DNA of 55,704 bases from Novosphingobium aquimarinum (lineage in GTDB: Bacteria > Pseudomonadota > Alphaproteobacteria > Sphingomonadales > Sphingomonadaceae), in NCBI RefSeq assembly GCF_009746585.1, contig NZ_WRPO01000025.1:1-55704 (forward strand), given 5' to 3'. A model generated the notes under the pieces. It saw nothing but the letters and a program-made list of their open reading frames with translations. It was not told the DNA's origin and searched no databases. Position 1 is the first letter of the stretch. Each line of letters begins with the position of its first letter. Made by a program: the position numbers and the translations under genes. Shown one piece after another: positions 25,140 to 34,172 of this stretch.

Positions 25140-25564
25140 GTACTGTCCCTACTCGTTGCTAATCTTCCAGTTCGATGGTTGATTGGGAGATGCCCAGCCG
25201 GCGGCACGTCCCCTGTTCGGAGACGTGCCGGCCCCCGGAACCGGGTGTTGGAAACCTGAGAGTTAGTTCAGGCGCGGACGCCTTTGGGCCGGGTGGCCTT
25301 GGACATACGCGTCCGCCACCCGGTCAAGAAGCTTGACCGGCTCTAACTCTAAGAAGGTTTCCACGCCTCCGACCATGTCTCCACGGCTGGGGGCAAACTA
25401 GGCGAAATTGCTTAAGAAATGCAAGAAAGCGGCGCGCGCTTGCCATGAAAATCGATCCGTAACGGATTAACCGCGTGGATTTTGCGCATTCCTGGCCCCG
25501 CCAATTTCCGGCGCTCCACAGGGCAGCCTTCGCCGGCTCTAGCGAAGATTGAGGATCAGGCGCC
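25140..25564. other. 425-bp intergenic region between the SRAP gene and the diguanylate cyclase
   Basis: Contains the structured element at 25203-25363. The remaining part toward 25564 has short hairpins such as ATCCG-TAA-CGGAT near 25454 but no ORF that I can support. Confidence 0.6.
25203..25363. ncRNA. Candidate structured RNA (three-way junction) upstream of the diguanylate cyclase
   Basis: Nested perfect pairings: outer stem 249-257 with 355-363 (core GGAAACCT/AGGTTTCC), inner stem 259-266 with 343-350 (AGAGTTAG/CTAACTCT), arm A 274-281 with 309-316 (GCGGACGC/GCGTCCGC) and arm B 320-328 with 332-340 (CCGGTCAAG/CTTGACCGG), all offset from 25000. A further hairpin, GGCACGTC 203-210 with GACGTGCC 222-229, lies between this and the cyclase start at 25139. 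On the minus strand this would be a leader with an expression-platform-like hairpin. I cannot match it to a known family; strand is uncertain. Confidence 0.55.
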
Positions 25565-26131
25565 TCAAATGGCGAGAGATTGCTGGACCGGCTTTCGTCT
25601 GCCGGAGCTGATTTCTTCAACGTCGAAGGTGTGTGCCGGCGGCGTGACCAGAATGTCCATCTCCGGCACTTGGCCGTCGAGCCAGTCCTTCACCTGCCGG
25701 CGAAGGATGACCGCTCCGTGCCGGTCCTGATACCGCGAGACTTCAGGATTTGCCGCAACGGTGATGATCCGGAACGCCAGCGGCCATTCGCCCATTGCCG
25801 GCTCCCAGACACCAGCGAGATAGAAGAAATTTCCATCATCCAATTTCACGCGGAAGCGTTTCTCCCCCACCGTCATCTGGAATTCGGAGGCTGGCACCAG
25901 GCATCGATGCGCCGGAAATGTCTTTCCCTCCGACCGAACGAACCGGAATTCGACGCCGTCGGTGAAGCGGGGGTTGGAACCCCAGCGCGCGTTGATCATC
26001 TCAGCCTTGCCCGGGTTGCCCGGTTTATAGCGTATGATCGGCCGCAGGCTGTCGCCCGAGGCATCGGAATCGAACGGTGTCGCGGAGACGTTCATGGTGT
26101 AGAACATACAGCGAACGGATTTGAGTCGCAA
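25565..26131 (-). CDS. Divergent SRAP-domain protein lacking the catalytic cysteine
   Basis: Up to 188 residues. The SRAP core is visible: MINARWGSNPRF, HRCLVPASEFQM (the glutamate of the usual GFYEW motif), FYLAGVWEP, and DRHGAVILRR near the active-site histidine. Canonical SRAP proteins (YedK/HMCES) begin Met-Cys and use Cys2 to crosslink abasic sites; here the N-terminus is short and no Cys follows any possible start (26131, 26107 or 26095). It may bind DNA without forming the crosslink. It diverges from a canonical SRAP gene 23 bp away with an SOS box inside its 5' end. Confidence 0.75.
   Translation of the reverse strand: MRLKSVRCMFYTMNVSATPFDSDASGDSLRPIIRYKPGNPGKAEMINARWGSNPRFTDGVEFRFVRSEGKTFPAHRCLVPASEFQMTVGEKRFRVKLDDGNFFYLAGVWEPAMGEWPLAFRIITVAANPEVSRYQDRHGAVILRRQVKDWLDGQVPEMDILVTPPAHTFDVEEISSGRRKPVQQSLAI
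26102..26116. promoter_or_regulatory. LexA/SOS box shared by the two SRAP genes
   Basis: GAAC-ATACAGC-GAAC is an exact alphaproteobacterial SOS box (GTTC-N7-GTTC on the other strand). It lies 38 bp before the start of the rightward SRAP gene and at the very 5' end of the leftward one, so one LexA site could govern both. Confidence 0.8.
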
Positions 26132-26154
26132 GACGAAGGAGTCGGACGGATTCC

Positions 26155-26814
26155 ATGTGTAACGATTATCGCCTCGAGGTGGACATCGCCTCTATCATGG
26201 AAGATTTCGACGATCTCGAAATCAACATCGAGACGCCCGAAGGCGTGCCCGAGGACAACCTTCGCGCCGACATCAAGATGACCGACATCGCCCCGATCGT
26301 GCGCGCTGTCGAGCGGCCACCCGGGAATTACCGCGCGGTCGGCGAACTGGTCGATCGCCGCTGGAGCTGGCCGGGAAAGCAGGGGCCCGTCTATAATTTC
26401 AGGACCGAAGGCTTTGGCGGCAAGCCGCCCGACCTCAGCACGAACCGTTGCCTGGTGCTGTGCGACGGCTTCTACGAATTCACAGACCCGGTCGTACCAC
26501 GTCCCAAGGACAAGCGGCTCGACAAGTGGCTGTTTACGATGAAGGATCACAGGTGGTTTTGCATGGCCGGGATCTGGCGTCACGATCCAAAGGTCGGCGA
26601 AGCCTTTACGCTGCTGACGATGGACGCCGGCGACGACATCAAACCCTATCATCATCGACAGATCATCCCGCTTGCCCGCGACCAATGGGCGAATTGGCTC
26701 AATCCCGAGGTGCCCGCCGAAGACGTCCTCCACTACCTTCCCGCGGGGGCGCTGACTGTCACCCAGGTCTGGCCCCCTGCAAACGAGCCGGACCAGTCAG
26801 CCTTGGCGCTCTGA
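26155..26814 (+). CDS. SRAP-family abasic-site protein (YedK/HMCES-like)
   Basis: 219 residues beginning MCNDYR, with the catalytic Cys2 exposed after Met removal. The active-site glutamate is in CDGFYEF (residue 108) and the histidine in HHRQIIPL (about 166). SRAP proteins form a DNA-protein crosslink with abasic sites in single-stranded DNA and so protect forks. It lies just upstream of imuA-imuB-dnaE2 and has an SOS box, which fits a damage-inducible role. Confidence 0.9.
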   Translation: MCNDYRLEVDIASIMEDFDDLEINIETPEGVPEDNLRADIKMTDIAPIVRAVERPPGNYRAVGELVDRRWSWPGKQGPVYNFRTEGFGGKPPDLSTNRCLVLCDGFYEFTDPVVPRPKDKRLDKWLFTMKDHRWFCMAGIWRHDPKVGEAFTLLTMDAGDDIKPYHHRQIIPLARDQWANWLNPEVPAEDVLHYLPAGALTVTQVWPPANEPDQSALAL

Positions 26815-26860
26815 TGATCCCGTCATCGCAAGCCGCTTGACGAACTGGCATGACTCATCG

Positions 26861-26875
26861 GAACATAAAGGGAAC
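26861..26875. promoter_or_regulatory. LexA/SOS box of the imuA-imuB-dnaE2 operon
   Basis: GAAC-ATAAAGG-GAAC matches the alphaproteobacterial SOS box exactly, 20 bp before the imuA ATG at 26896. Confidence 0.85.
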
Positions 26876-26895
26876 ATACGAGTCGATGCTGACAC

Positions 26896-27690
26896 ATGCC
26901 CGCACAACCATCCGCCCTGCCTCGGCCTCCGGCCGAGATGCTCGCCGCGCTTCGCGCCGAGCTGGCGGCCGCGCGCCAAACGCGCGGGCCGACGCTCGGC
27001 TTCGGCCTCGCTGCGATCGACGATCGGCTTGCTGACCATGGTCTCGATGCGGGCGCCCTCCATGAAATTGCCGCCGCCTCGGCAAGCCTGAACGATGACG
27101 CAGCGGCGACCCTTTTCGCGGCGGGAATAGCCGCCCGTTTCGCCGACGAGCCCGGCTTCAACGTATTCTGGGCGGTCACAGCGTTCGATCTCTACGCGCC
27201 TGGCCTTGAACAGGTCGGCCTGGGCCCGGGAAAGCTCCTCTACGCGCAGGGTCGCAAGGACGTGGACGTCCTCGCCATGGCCGAGGACGCGCTCCGGGAC
27301 GGTTCGCTCGCCTGCGTGATCGCCGAGGTCAAGGCAGCTGATATGACCGCCACCCGCCGGCTCCAGTTGGCGGCGGCGGACGGCCAGACCCCCCTTCTCC
27401 TGTATCGCCGTCACCGGTCGCGCGAGCGCTGTCCGCTCGCAGCACCTTCATCGGCAATGACGCGCTGGCGAATAGGCTGCATCGCGTCCGAACGTCTTCC
27501 GTGGCCAGGAATCGGGAGGCCGCGCTGGCGGGTCGACCTGGTTCGGCAAAGGAACGGCGACCCATTCTCACTCGAACTGGAGGCGTGCGATGCAAAGGGT
27601 CGCCTCGCTCTTCCTGCCGCAATTGGCGATCGAACGGCTACGCCGGGGCGAACGCCAGCGCAGGAACGAGCGGTCAGTCACGCCGCCTGA
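26896..27690 (+). CDS. imuA: ImuA, RecA-like protein of the mutagenesis cassette
   Basis: 264 residues. A RecA-like shape is visible: RGPTLGFGLAAIDDRLADHGLDAGALHEI, VFWAVTAFDLYAPGLEQVGL and ACVIAEVKAADMTATRRLQLAA. ImuA couples ImuB and DnaE2 in SOS-induced translesion synthesis. The 3' end overlaps imuB by 101 bp in another frame, an unusually long overlap, though the tail LEACDAKGRLALPAA is still coding-like. The SOS box at 26861 lies just upstream. Confidence 0.88.
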   Translation: MPAQPSALPRPPAEMLAALRAELAAARQTRGPTLGFGLAAIDDRLADHGLDAGALHEIAAASASLNDDAAATLFAAGIAARFADEPGFNVFWAVTAFDLYAPGLEQVGLGPGKLLYAQGRKDVDVLAMAEDALRDGSLACVIAEVKAADMTATRRLQLAAADGQTPLLLYRRHRSRERCPLAAPSSAMTRWRIGCIASERLPWPGIGRPRWRVDLVRQRNGDPFSLELEACDAKGRLALPAAIGDRTATPGRTPAQERAVSHAA

Positions 27691-29431
27691 AGCCACCCAC
27701 ACAGCCGCGTCACGCTTGTCGGGGCCGATCGACGACGATCCCGGGGCTTGCTCGGTACCGCGTGGCGGTGGCTGGCGTCCTGGCGCGCGTTGGGCTCGAG
27801 CCGGTGAAAGCGCGGGAGATCTCGCCCGTCGACCGGCGCAGTCCGATATCGACGCTTTGCCGGCGCATCAGCGGCCGACGATGCGCGAGATGGGCCGGCG
27901 CAGCGAGCCTGCCGGGCATCCATTCAAGACCCTGCGGTCGGACGACGGGCATGGCGGCGCTCTTGCCGCGGCGCCGACCTGGGCGATGCTGTGGGGAACG
28001 CCGACCGTGCTGGTCCTGCGCTATGGGCAGAAGGATGTCATCAGCGCGGCCTGTCCGCGCGCGCTCGAACTTGGCCTGCTGCCCGGAATGGCAGCGGCGC
28101 ATGCGCGCGCGCTGGTCGCCGGCCTCGACGTGCGCGAGGCTGAACCGGACGCGGACAGCGTTTTCCTCGATCGGCTCGCACTCCACGCAGCGCGGCAATG
28201 GACACCGTCGGCCAGCGTCTCCGGGCCCGACGGTCTCTGGTTCGATCTCACCGGCACCACGCATCTGTTCGGCGGCGAAGAGCGATTCTGTCGCCGCTTG
28301 CTCGCATTTCTGAAACGCCTCGGGTTCACCGCCCGCATCGCCGTCGCCGGCACTCCGGGTGCAGCGCACGCGCTGGCGCGGTTCGGCCAAAATGCCGTCA
28401 CGCTTATCGGAAGCGGCGAGGAGGCCCAGGCGATCGCGGAGCTCCCGCTCGCCGCCCTCCGCCTCGCACCCGAAGCCCTGGTCGCCGCAGCCCGGTTCGG
28501 CCTGGAGAGGGTCGCGGACCTCTATCCTATGCCGCGCGGCCCGCTGGCGCGCCGACTTGGCCTGAAGACCGTCGAACGGCTCGACCAGGCACGCGGGCTT
28601 GCGGGAGAGCCGCTCATTCCCGTCGTGCCGACCGAAGCGCCGAGCGTAAGCCGCCGGCTGCTCGAACCGATCGGCACGCCCGAAAGCATAGCTCAAGTGA
28701 TCGGCGATCTCGTCGACGATCTCGTGCTCCTGCTGCGTAAGCGCGGGCTGGGTGCCCGCAATGTTCTGCTCTCTGCCGATCGCGTCGATGGCGAGGTGCA
28801 GCGTCTCGCAGTTGGGGCTTCGCGCGCTACGCGGGACGATCGGCACCTGAAGCGCATGTTCGGCCTCAAGATGGCCATGCTCGATCCGGGGCTCGGCATC
28901 GAGGCGATGCACCTTGCCGTTCCCTTGTCCGAGCCGCTCGGAGCACAGGAGGCGGGCGCACTGCTCGAAACCTCAAGGAAAGCGCGGGACCTCGCGCCGC
29001 TGGTCGACCAGCTCGCCACCCGTGCGGGCGCCTCGGCCCTATTTCGCATGTCGTCTCTGGAAAGCGACGTGCCCGAACGTGCGATCCGGCGCGTGCCACC
29101 TCTGGCCACGCCGAAAGGCTGGCCGGCCTGGAAACGTCCGGCGCGGTTGCTGAAACGCCCCGAACAGCTTTCCAACGTGGTCGCGCTGCTCCCCGATCAT
29201 CCACCCCGGCGCTTCACCTGGCGGCGGCAGAGCTACAGCGTCGTCGCCGGCGACGGTCCTGAACGCATCCATGGCGAATGGTGGCGATCGCCGAAGGAGA
29301 TGTGGGCTGTGCGCGACTATTTCCGCGTCGAGGCGGAAGGGGGCGCGCGCTTCTGGCTGTTTCGCCGCGGCGACGGGGTGGAAGCGCCGACCGGCGATCT
29401 CACCTGGTACATGCACGGTCTGTTTGGGTGA
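27590..29431 (+). CDS. imuB: ImuB, inactive Y-family polymerase-like adaptor
   Basis: 613 residues. It starts MQRVASLFLPQLAIERLRRGE, followed by a region common in sphingomonad copies (CSVPRGGGWRPGARWARAGES), then Y-family palm/finger/little-finger-like segments (GLWFDLTGTTHLFGGEERFCRRLLAFLKRLG) and a C-terminal part with GPERIHGEWW and RDYFRVEAEGGARFWLFR. ImuB lacks polymerase catalytic acids and links DnaE2 to the beta clamp. It is second in the cassette; dnaE2 follows by 13 bp. Confidence 0.92.
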   Translation: MQRVASLFLPQLAIERLRRGERQRRNERSVTPPEATHTAASRLSGPIDDDPGACSVPRGGGWRPGARWARAGESAGDLARRPAQSDIDALPAHQRPTMREMGRRSEPAGHPFKTLRSDDGHGGALAAAPTWAMLWGTPTVLVLRYGQKDVISAACPRALELGLLPGMAAAHARALVAGLDVREAEPDADSVFLDRLALHAARQWTPSASVSGPDGLWFDLTGTTHLFGGEERFCRRLLAFLKRLGFTARIAVAGTPGAAHALARFGQNAVTLIGSGEEAQAIAELPLAALRLAPEALVAAARFGLERVADLYPMPRGPLARRLGLKTVERLDQARGLAGEPLIPVVPTEAPSVSRRLLEPIGTPESIAQVIGDLVDDLVLLLRKRGLGARNVLLSADRVDGEVQRLAVGASRATRDDRHLKRMFGLKMAMLDPGLGIEAMHLAVPLSEPLGAQEAGALLETSRKARDLAPLVDQLATRAGASALFRMSSLESDVPERAIRRVPPLATPKGWPAWKRPARLLKRPEQLSNVVALLPDHPPRRFTWRRQSYSVVAGDGPERIHGEWWRSPKEMWAVRDYFRVEAEGGARFWLFRRGDGVEAPTGDLTWYMHGLFG

Positions 29432-29444
29432 GAGCGCTCAGCTG

Positions 29445-32400
29445 ATGGCGACCCCCATCCCGACCTACGTGGAACTTCAGGTCACGAGCCACTTCTCGTT
29501 CCTGCGCGGCGCATCATCGCCCGAAGAGCTGTTTGCGGCCGCGGCGGTGCTCGGCCACCGAGCGATGGGGCTGGCGGACTGGGGCACGGTCGCGGGCGTT
29601 GTGCGCGGATGGGATGGGCAGAAGGCGACCAATGTCCGGATGATCCCTGGCGCACGGGTTCTGCTTGCCGATGGCCGGGCATTTCTCCTCTATCCCCGCA
29701 CACGGTCTGCCTGGTCGCGCCTGACACGGCTGCTTTCCCTAGGCAAGGCGCGCGGCGGCAAGGGCAAGTGTATCCTGGAATGGGCCGACGTCACCGCCCA
29801 TGCCGACGACATGATCGGCATCCTCCTGCCTGACATGCCGGGCGACATCACACGCGATCATCTTCGGGACCTGCACGGGGTTTTCGGCGATCGGGGGTTT
29901 TGCGCTCTCTCGCTGCGCCGCCGGCCCGACGACGCCGAGCGCTTGCACCGGCTCGAGGCCCTGGCGCGTGCCACTGGCGTGCGCAGCGTCGCCACCGGCG
30001 ATGTCCTCTATCACAGCCCGGCCCGGCGACCGCTCCAGGATCTGGTGAGCGCCATCCGCGAGAAATGTACGATCGACGAGCTCGGGTTCAGGCGGGAACG
30101 GTTCATGGACCGCAATCTCAAGTCACCGGAGGAGATGGAACGCCGCTTCGCTGCCTTTCCCGACGCGATCCAGGCCAGCGCCGACATCGCAGCGCAGTGC
30201 AGCTTCGATCTCGGCGAGATCCAATACCAGTATCCTTACGAGCAGGTGATCGAGGGCCGGACGGCGCAGGAGGCGCTCGCGTGCCTGACCGAGCAAGCCG
30301 CAGCAGCCAAGTTCCCCGCCGGCGTCCCCAAACGCTACCGCGATCAGATCGACCACGAACTGGGCCTGATCGGGCAGCTCGGCTACGCGCCCTATTTCCT
30401 GACAGTCAATTCGATCGTCGCCGAAAGCCGGCGACTCGGTATCTTGTGCCAGGGGCGCGGATCAGCGGCTAACAGCTGCGTCTGCTATCTGCTGGGCGTC
30501 ACCTCGATCGACCCGATCCAGCACGAGCTGCTCTTCGAGCGGTTCGTCTCGGGCGAGCGGCGCGAGCCGCCAGACATCGATGTCGATTTCGAGCATGAGC
30601 GGCGAGAGGAGATCATTCAATGGATCTACGATACCTATGGCCGCGACCGCTCGGCCCTGACGGCTGTCGTTACCCGCTACCGCACCCGCGGCGCCGTCGC
30701 CGAGGTCGGTAAGGCACTGGGGCTCCCGCGTGACCTGACCAAGATGCTGACCGGCCTGGTGTGGGGCTGGTCGATGGACGGCATTCCGCGCGAACAGATC
30801 GAGAGCCTCAACCTCAACGCCGAGGATCATCGCCTCAAGCTCACCCTCGAGCTGGCGCGGGAGCTGATCGGCACGCCGCGGCATCTGTCGCAGCATCCCG
30901 GCGGGTTCGTGCTGACCCAGGACCGGCTCGATGATCTCGTGCCGATCGAGCCCGCCCGCATGGAAGATCGCCAGATTATCGAATGGGATAAAGACGATAT
31001 CGACGCGCTCAAATTCATGAAGGTCGATGTCCTGGGGCTCGGCATGCTTGGCTGTATGAACCGCGCCTTCAATCTCCTCGAGCAGGACAAAGGCATCAAG
31101 GTCACAATGGCCGACCTGCAGGACGATGATCCCGACGTCTACAAGATGATCCAGCGCGCAGACACCCTCGGCGTGTTTCAAATCGAGAGCCGGGCGCAGA
31201 TGTCGATGCTGCCGCGGATGAAGCCCAAGGAATTCTACGATCTCGTGATCGAAGTCGCGATCGTGCGTCCCGGCCCGATCCAGGGCGACATGGTGCATCC
31301 CTATCTTCGCCGCCGCGAGGGCAAGGAGAAGCCCGAATATCCCCGACCCGAATTGCGCGCCGTGCTCGAGAAGACCCTAGGCGTCCCGCTGTTCCAGGAG
31401 CAGGCCATGAAAGTGGCGATCGTCGGCGCCGGCTTCACTCCGCAAGAAGCCGACCAGCTACGCCGGGCAATGGCGACCTTCAAACTCACCGGCGGCGTCT
31501 CGCACTTCTATGACAAGCTCGTCGGTGGAATGGTCGCGCGCGGTTATCCCAAGGACTTCGCGGAACGGACGTTCAAGCAAATCGAGGGCTTCGGCTCCTA
31601 CGGCTTCCCCGAGAGCCACGCCGCGTCCTTCGCGAAGATCGCCTACGCGTCGTGCTGGATGAAATATCATCATCCGGACGTCTTCTGCGCCGCCTTGCTC
31701 AACGCCCAGCCCATGGGTTTCTATGCGCCGGCGCAAATCGTCCGCGACGCCAGGGCGCACGGTGTCGAGGTCCGGCCAGTCTCGATCAATCACAGCCATT
31801 GGGACTGCACCCTCGAGAAGACGAACGGGCGCTATATGGCTGTCCGTCTCGGTTTCCGCCAAGCGCGCGGCCTAGCCAACATCCACGGTGCAGCGATCGT
31901 GGCAGCACGGGGACCGGCCCCCTATGACAGCGTCGAGGAGGTGTGGCGGCGCGCGGGCGTCCCCCGCGCTGCAATCGAGAAACTTGCCGAAGCCGATGCC
32001 TTCCAATGCATCGCGGAGGACCGCCGCCAGGGTCTGTGGAAGGTCAAGGGATTGGGCGATGCGCCGCTTCCGCTGTTCGCCGCCGCCGACGCCCGGGAAG
32101 GAGGATTCTCGCCCGAAGGAACCGAACCAGCGGTGTCTCTCTCCCGGATGACCGCGGGCCGCGAAGTGGTGGAGGATTATCGGTCCCTGCAGCTCTCGCT
32201 GCGCGGTCATCCCATGCAGTTCCTGCGCAGCCAGCTCGGCGACATGCGCATCGCCAAATGTGCGGACCTTCCCAGCATTCCAGCCGGCCGCAATGTCGAG
32301 GTCGCCGGCGTCATCCTCGTCCGACAAAAGCCGGGATCTGCGAAAGGCGTGCTGTTCATCACGATCGAGGATGAGACCGGCGTTGCGCAGGGTATCCTCT

Positions 32401-32717
32401 GGCCCGACCGTTTCGAGATCTACCGCCGGCAAGTGATGTCCGCGTCGATGATCGCGATGCGCGGCCGCCTGCAGAAGGAAGGCGAGGTCATCCACATCAT
32501 CTGTGACCGGATCATCGATCATGACGCGATGCTGCGTTCGATCGGCCGCATGGACTTCTCGGTGGCGCCTGGGCGGGGTGACGGAGCATCGCATGGTGGC
32601 GGCCCCGACCCACGCGATCCAGCCTTTCCGCGTGGCCGCACGCTCACCTCGCCGCCCTTTGGGTCAATCCAGGAGCAAGAAGAATTAGTGCGCATCCGCA
32701 GCCATGACTTCCACTGA
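29445..32717 (+). CDS. dnaE2: Error-prone DNA polymerase DnaE2
   Basis: 1090 residues, the usual DnaE2 size. The PHP domain begins ELQVTSHFSFLRGASSPEELF; the catalytic palm has PDIDVDFEHERREEIIQWIY and the fingers include SQHPGGFVLTQDRLDDLVPIEPA. A C-terminal OB domain follows (VEVAGVILVRQKPGSAKGVLFITIEDETG). It performs SOS-induced mutagenic translesion synthesis with ImuA and ImuB. The ATG at 29445 starts the family N-terminus; a longer frame from 29271 overlaps imuB. Confidence 0.95.
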   Translation: MATPIPTYVELQVTSHFSFLRGASSPEELFAAAAVLGHRAMGLADWGTVAGVVRGWDGQKATNVRMIPGARVLLADGRAFLLYPRTRSAWSRLTRLLSLGKARGGKGKCILEWADVTAHADDMIGILLPDMPGDITRDHLRDLHGVFGDRGFCALSLRRRPDDAERLHRLEALARATGVRSVATGDVLYHSPARRPLQDLVSAIREKCTIDELGFRRERFMDRNLKSPEEMERRFAAFPDAIQASADIAAQCSFDLGEIQYQYPYEQVIEGRTAQEALACLTEQAAAAKFPAGVPKRYRDQIDHELGLIGQLGYAPYFLTVNSIVAESRRLGILCQGRGSAANSCVCYLLGVTSIDPIQHELLFERFVSGERREPPDIDVDFEHERREEIIQWIYDTYGRDRSALTAVVTRYRTRGAVAEVGKALGLPRDLTKMLTGLVWGWSMDGIPREQIESLNLNAEDHRLKLTLELARELIGTPRHLSQHPGGFVLTQDRLDDLVPIEPARMEDRQIIEWDKDDIDALKFMKVDVLGLGMLGCMNRAFNLLEQDKGIKVTMADLQDDDPDVYKMIQRADTLGVFQIESRAQMSMLPRMKPKEFYDLVIEVAIVRPGPIQGDMVHPYLRRREGKEKPEYPRPELRAVLEKTLGVPLFQEQAMKVAIVGAGFTPQEADQLRRAMATFKLTGGVSHFYDKLVGGMVARGYPKDFAERTFKQIEGFGSYGFPESHAASFAKIAYASCWMKYHHPDVFCAALLNAQPMGFYAPAQIVRDARAHGVEVRPVSINHSHWDCTLEKTNGRYMAVRLGFRQARGLANIHGAAIVAARGPAPYDSVEEVWRRAGVPRAAIEKLAEADAFQCIAEDRRQGLWKVKGLGDAPLPLFAAADAREGGFSPEGTEPAVSLSRMTAGREVVEDYRSLQLSLRGHPMQFLRSQLGDMRIAKCADLPSIPAGRNVEVAGVILVRQKPGSAKGVLFITIEDETGVAQGILWPDRFEIYRRQVMSASMIAMRGRLQKEGEVIHIICDRIIDHDAMLRSIGRMDFSVAPGRGDGASHGGGPDPRDPAFPRGRTLTSPPFGSIQEQEELVRIRSHDFH

Positions 32718-32997
32718 TGCGGTCTCACGTCACACCGGGACCATTGAACGCGCGCTCAATGTCCTGCGGGAAGCAACCGCCGTTAAAGCGAAGGTCCAGA
32801 CGCGGGGCGTCGCGCTCGCGCTCTGGGTGCTGCGGGACACCTGCCCTGACGACTGGCTGGTCGCCTTCTGGGAAGCCGCCGGTTCCGATCACGAGATTGG
32901 ACGCAGTCAGGGTCTCCATGCCGCTTACAACGGCATCGTCCGACAGGTGCGGACCAGCGCCGGCGCAAAGCGGAAGAAAGGCCGGGCCGGCGGATGA
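32704..32997 (+). CDS. Hypothetical protein after dnaE2
   Basis: 97 residues, basic C-terminus (AGAKRKKGRAGG) and a helical core (ALNVLREATAVKAKVQTRGVALALWVLRDTCPDDWLVAFWEAAG). The start overlaps the dnaE2 end by 14 bp in a different frame, so it is likely part of the damage operon. Unrecognised. Confidence 0.6.
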   Translation: MTSTDAVSRHTGTIERALNVLREATAVKAKVQTRGVALALWVLRDTCPDDWLVAFWEAAGSDHEIGRSQGLHAAYNGIVRQVRTSAGAKRKKGRAGG

Positions 32998-33172
32998 GCC
33001 ACCCCATGTGGACGCGCAGGATCGCGCCCGCAGAAGCATCGCGCTCGCCGGCCGCATTTGGTAGCCTGCCAGGAAGGGCCAGAGACATAGCGGATGCCAT
33101 CAAAACCGGCGCTGGGGAGCGCTTGGGGCTGCCACGAGTTTCTGAGACAGCGGCTGACAAGAGGAGATCATC

Positions 33173-33355
33173 ATGCCGGCGAAATCGAAGGCACAGCAAA
33201 GAGCAGCGGGCGCGGCCCTTGCCGCGAAGCGCGGAGATCAACCCAAGTCGAAACTGCGCGGCGCTTCCAAGGAAATGGAAGAGTCGATGAGCGAAAGGCA
33301 GCTCGAGGAGTTCGCCAGCACGGACCGCAAGGGCCTACCCGACAAGAAGGGTTGA
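33173..33355 (+). CDS. DUF3008 family small basic protein
   Basis: 60 residues: MPAKSKAQQRAAGAALAAKRG with a Lys/Ala-rich body and ESMSERQLEEFASTDRKGLPDKK. This is the DUF3008 pattern, short highly charged proteins seen in alphaproteobacteria; function unknown. AGAGGAG lies upstream of the ATG. Confidence 0.85.
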   Translation: MPAKSKAQQRAAGAALAAKRGDQPKSKLRGASKEMEESMSERQLEEFASTDRKGLPDKKG

Positions 33356-33391
33356 GCCGGGCAAGGCGGCAACTGATCATTCGAGAAAGCC

Positions 33392-34084
33392 ATGGCCGAT
33401 CCGATCCGCATCGCTGCCTCCATCCTTTCAGCGGATTTTGCGCGGCTCGGAGAGGAAGTCCGTGCGGTCGATGCGGCGGGTGCCGACTGGATCCATATCG
33501 ATGTGATGGACGGCCATTTCGTGCCAAACCTGTCGATCGGACCTGCGGTCGTCGCTGCAATTCGCCCATACACGCGCAAACCCTTCGACGTTCACCTCAT
33601 GATCGCGCCGGTCGAACCCTTCCTGGCCAAGTTCGCGGAAGCCGGAGCGGATTCGATTACCGTGCACCTGGAAGCCGGACCGCATGTGCATCGCGCCGTG
33701 CAGATCATCCAGCAATTGGGCAAGCGCGCCGGCGTATCGCTCAATCCGGCCACCCCGCCTGACGCGCTCGACTATCTTCTCGACATGGTGGACCTGGTAC
33801 TGGTGATGAGCGTCAATCCCGGCTTCGGAGGACAGCCGTTTATCGATTCTCAGCTCCGGAAGATCGACATCATAAGGGGCAAGCTCGAGCGAACCGGACG
33901 CAAGATCGATCTGGAAGTCGATGGAGGCATTGATCCCTCGACCGCGCCACGCGTGATCGCGGCCGGCGCCGACGTCGTGGTAGCAGGAACGGCCGTCTTC
34001 AAAGGCGGTCCAGCAGACTACGCCAAAAACATCGAGGCTCTGCGCCAGCAGGGCGCAAAGACGATCGAGCGCCTCCCAAATTAA
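33392..34084 (+). CDS. rpe: Ribulose-phosphate 3-epimerase
   Basis: 230 residues, a TIM barrel with all signatures: IAASILSADFARLGEEV, HIDVMDGHFVPNLSIGP (metal His and Asp), VHLEAGPHVHRA, VMSVNPGFGGQPFI and DLEVDGGIDPSTAP. It interconverts ribulose-5-P and xylulose-5-P in the pentose phosphate and Calvin pathways. It is probably a second copy beside a chromosomal rpe; no other pathway gene is adjacent. Confidence 0.96.
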   Translation: MADPIRIAASILSADFARLGEEVRAVDAAGADWIHIDVMDGHFVPNLSIGPAVVAAIRPYTRKPFDVHLMIAPVEPFLAKFAEAGADSITVHLEAGPHVHRAVQIIQQLGKRAGVSLNPATPPDALDYLLDMVDLVLVMSVNPGFGGQPFIDSQLRKIDIIRGKLERTGRKIDLEVDGGIDPSTAPRVIAAGADVVVAGTAVFKGGPADYAKNIEALRQQGAKTIERLPN

Positions 34085-34172
34085 TCAGTTTTCTTCACCT
34101 CAAAACAAGCGCCCATCCATTAGGCTCGATCTGGAGACCCAGTCAGGGGTCAAGCAGACGTAGCTGGCAAAA

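Noticed and set aside
25183..25200. GGCTGGGC on the minus strand resembling an HDV-like ribozyme core
   Set aside because: The required nested double pseudoknot and downstream pairing partner cannot be drawn.
25254..25263. CCTGAGAG resembling the TPP riboswitch core
   Set aside because: The rest of the TPP consensus is missing and the bases are used in a long-range stem.
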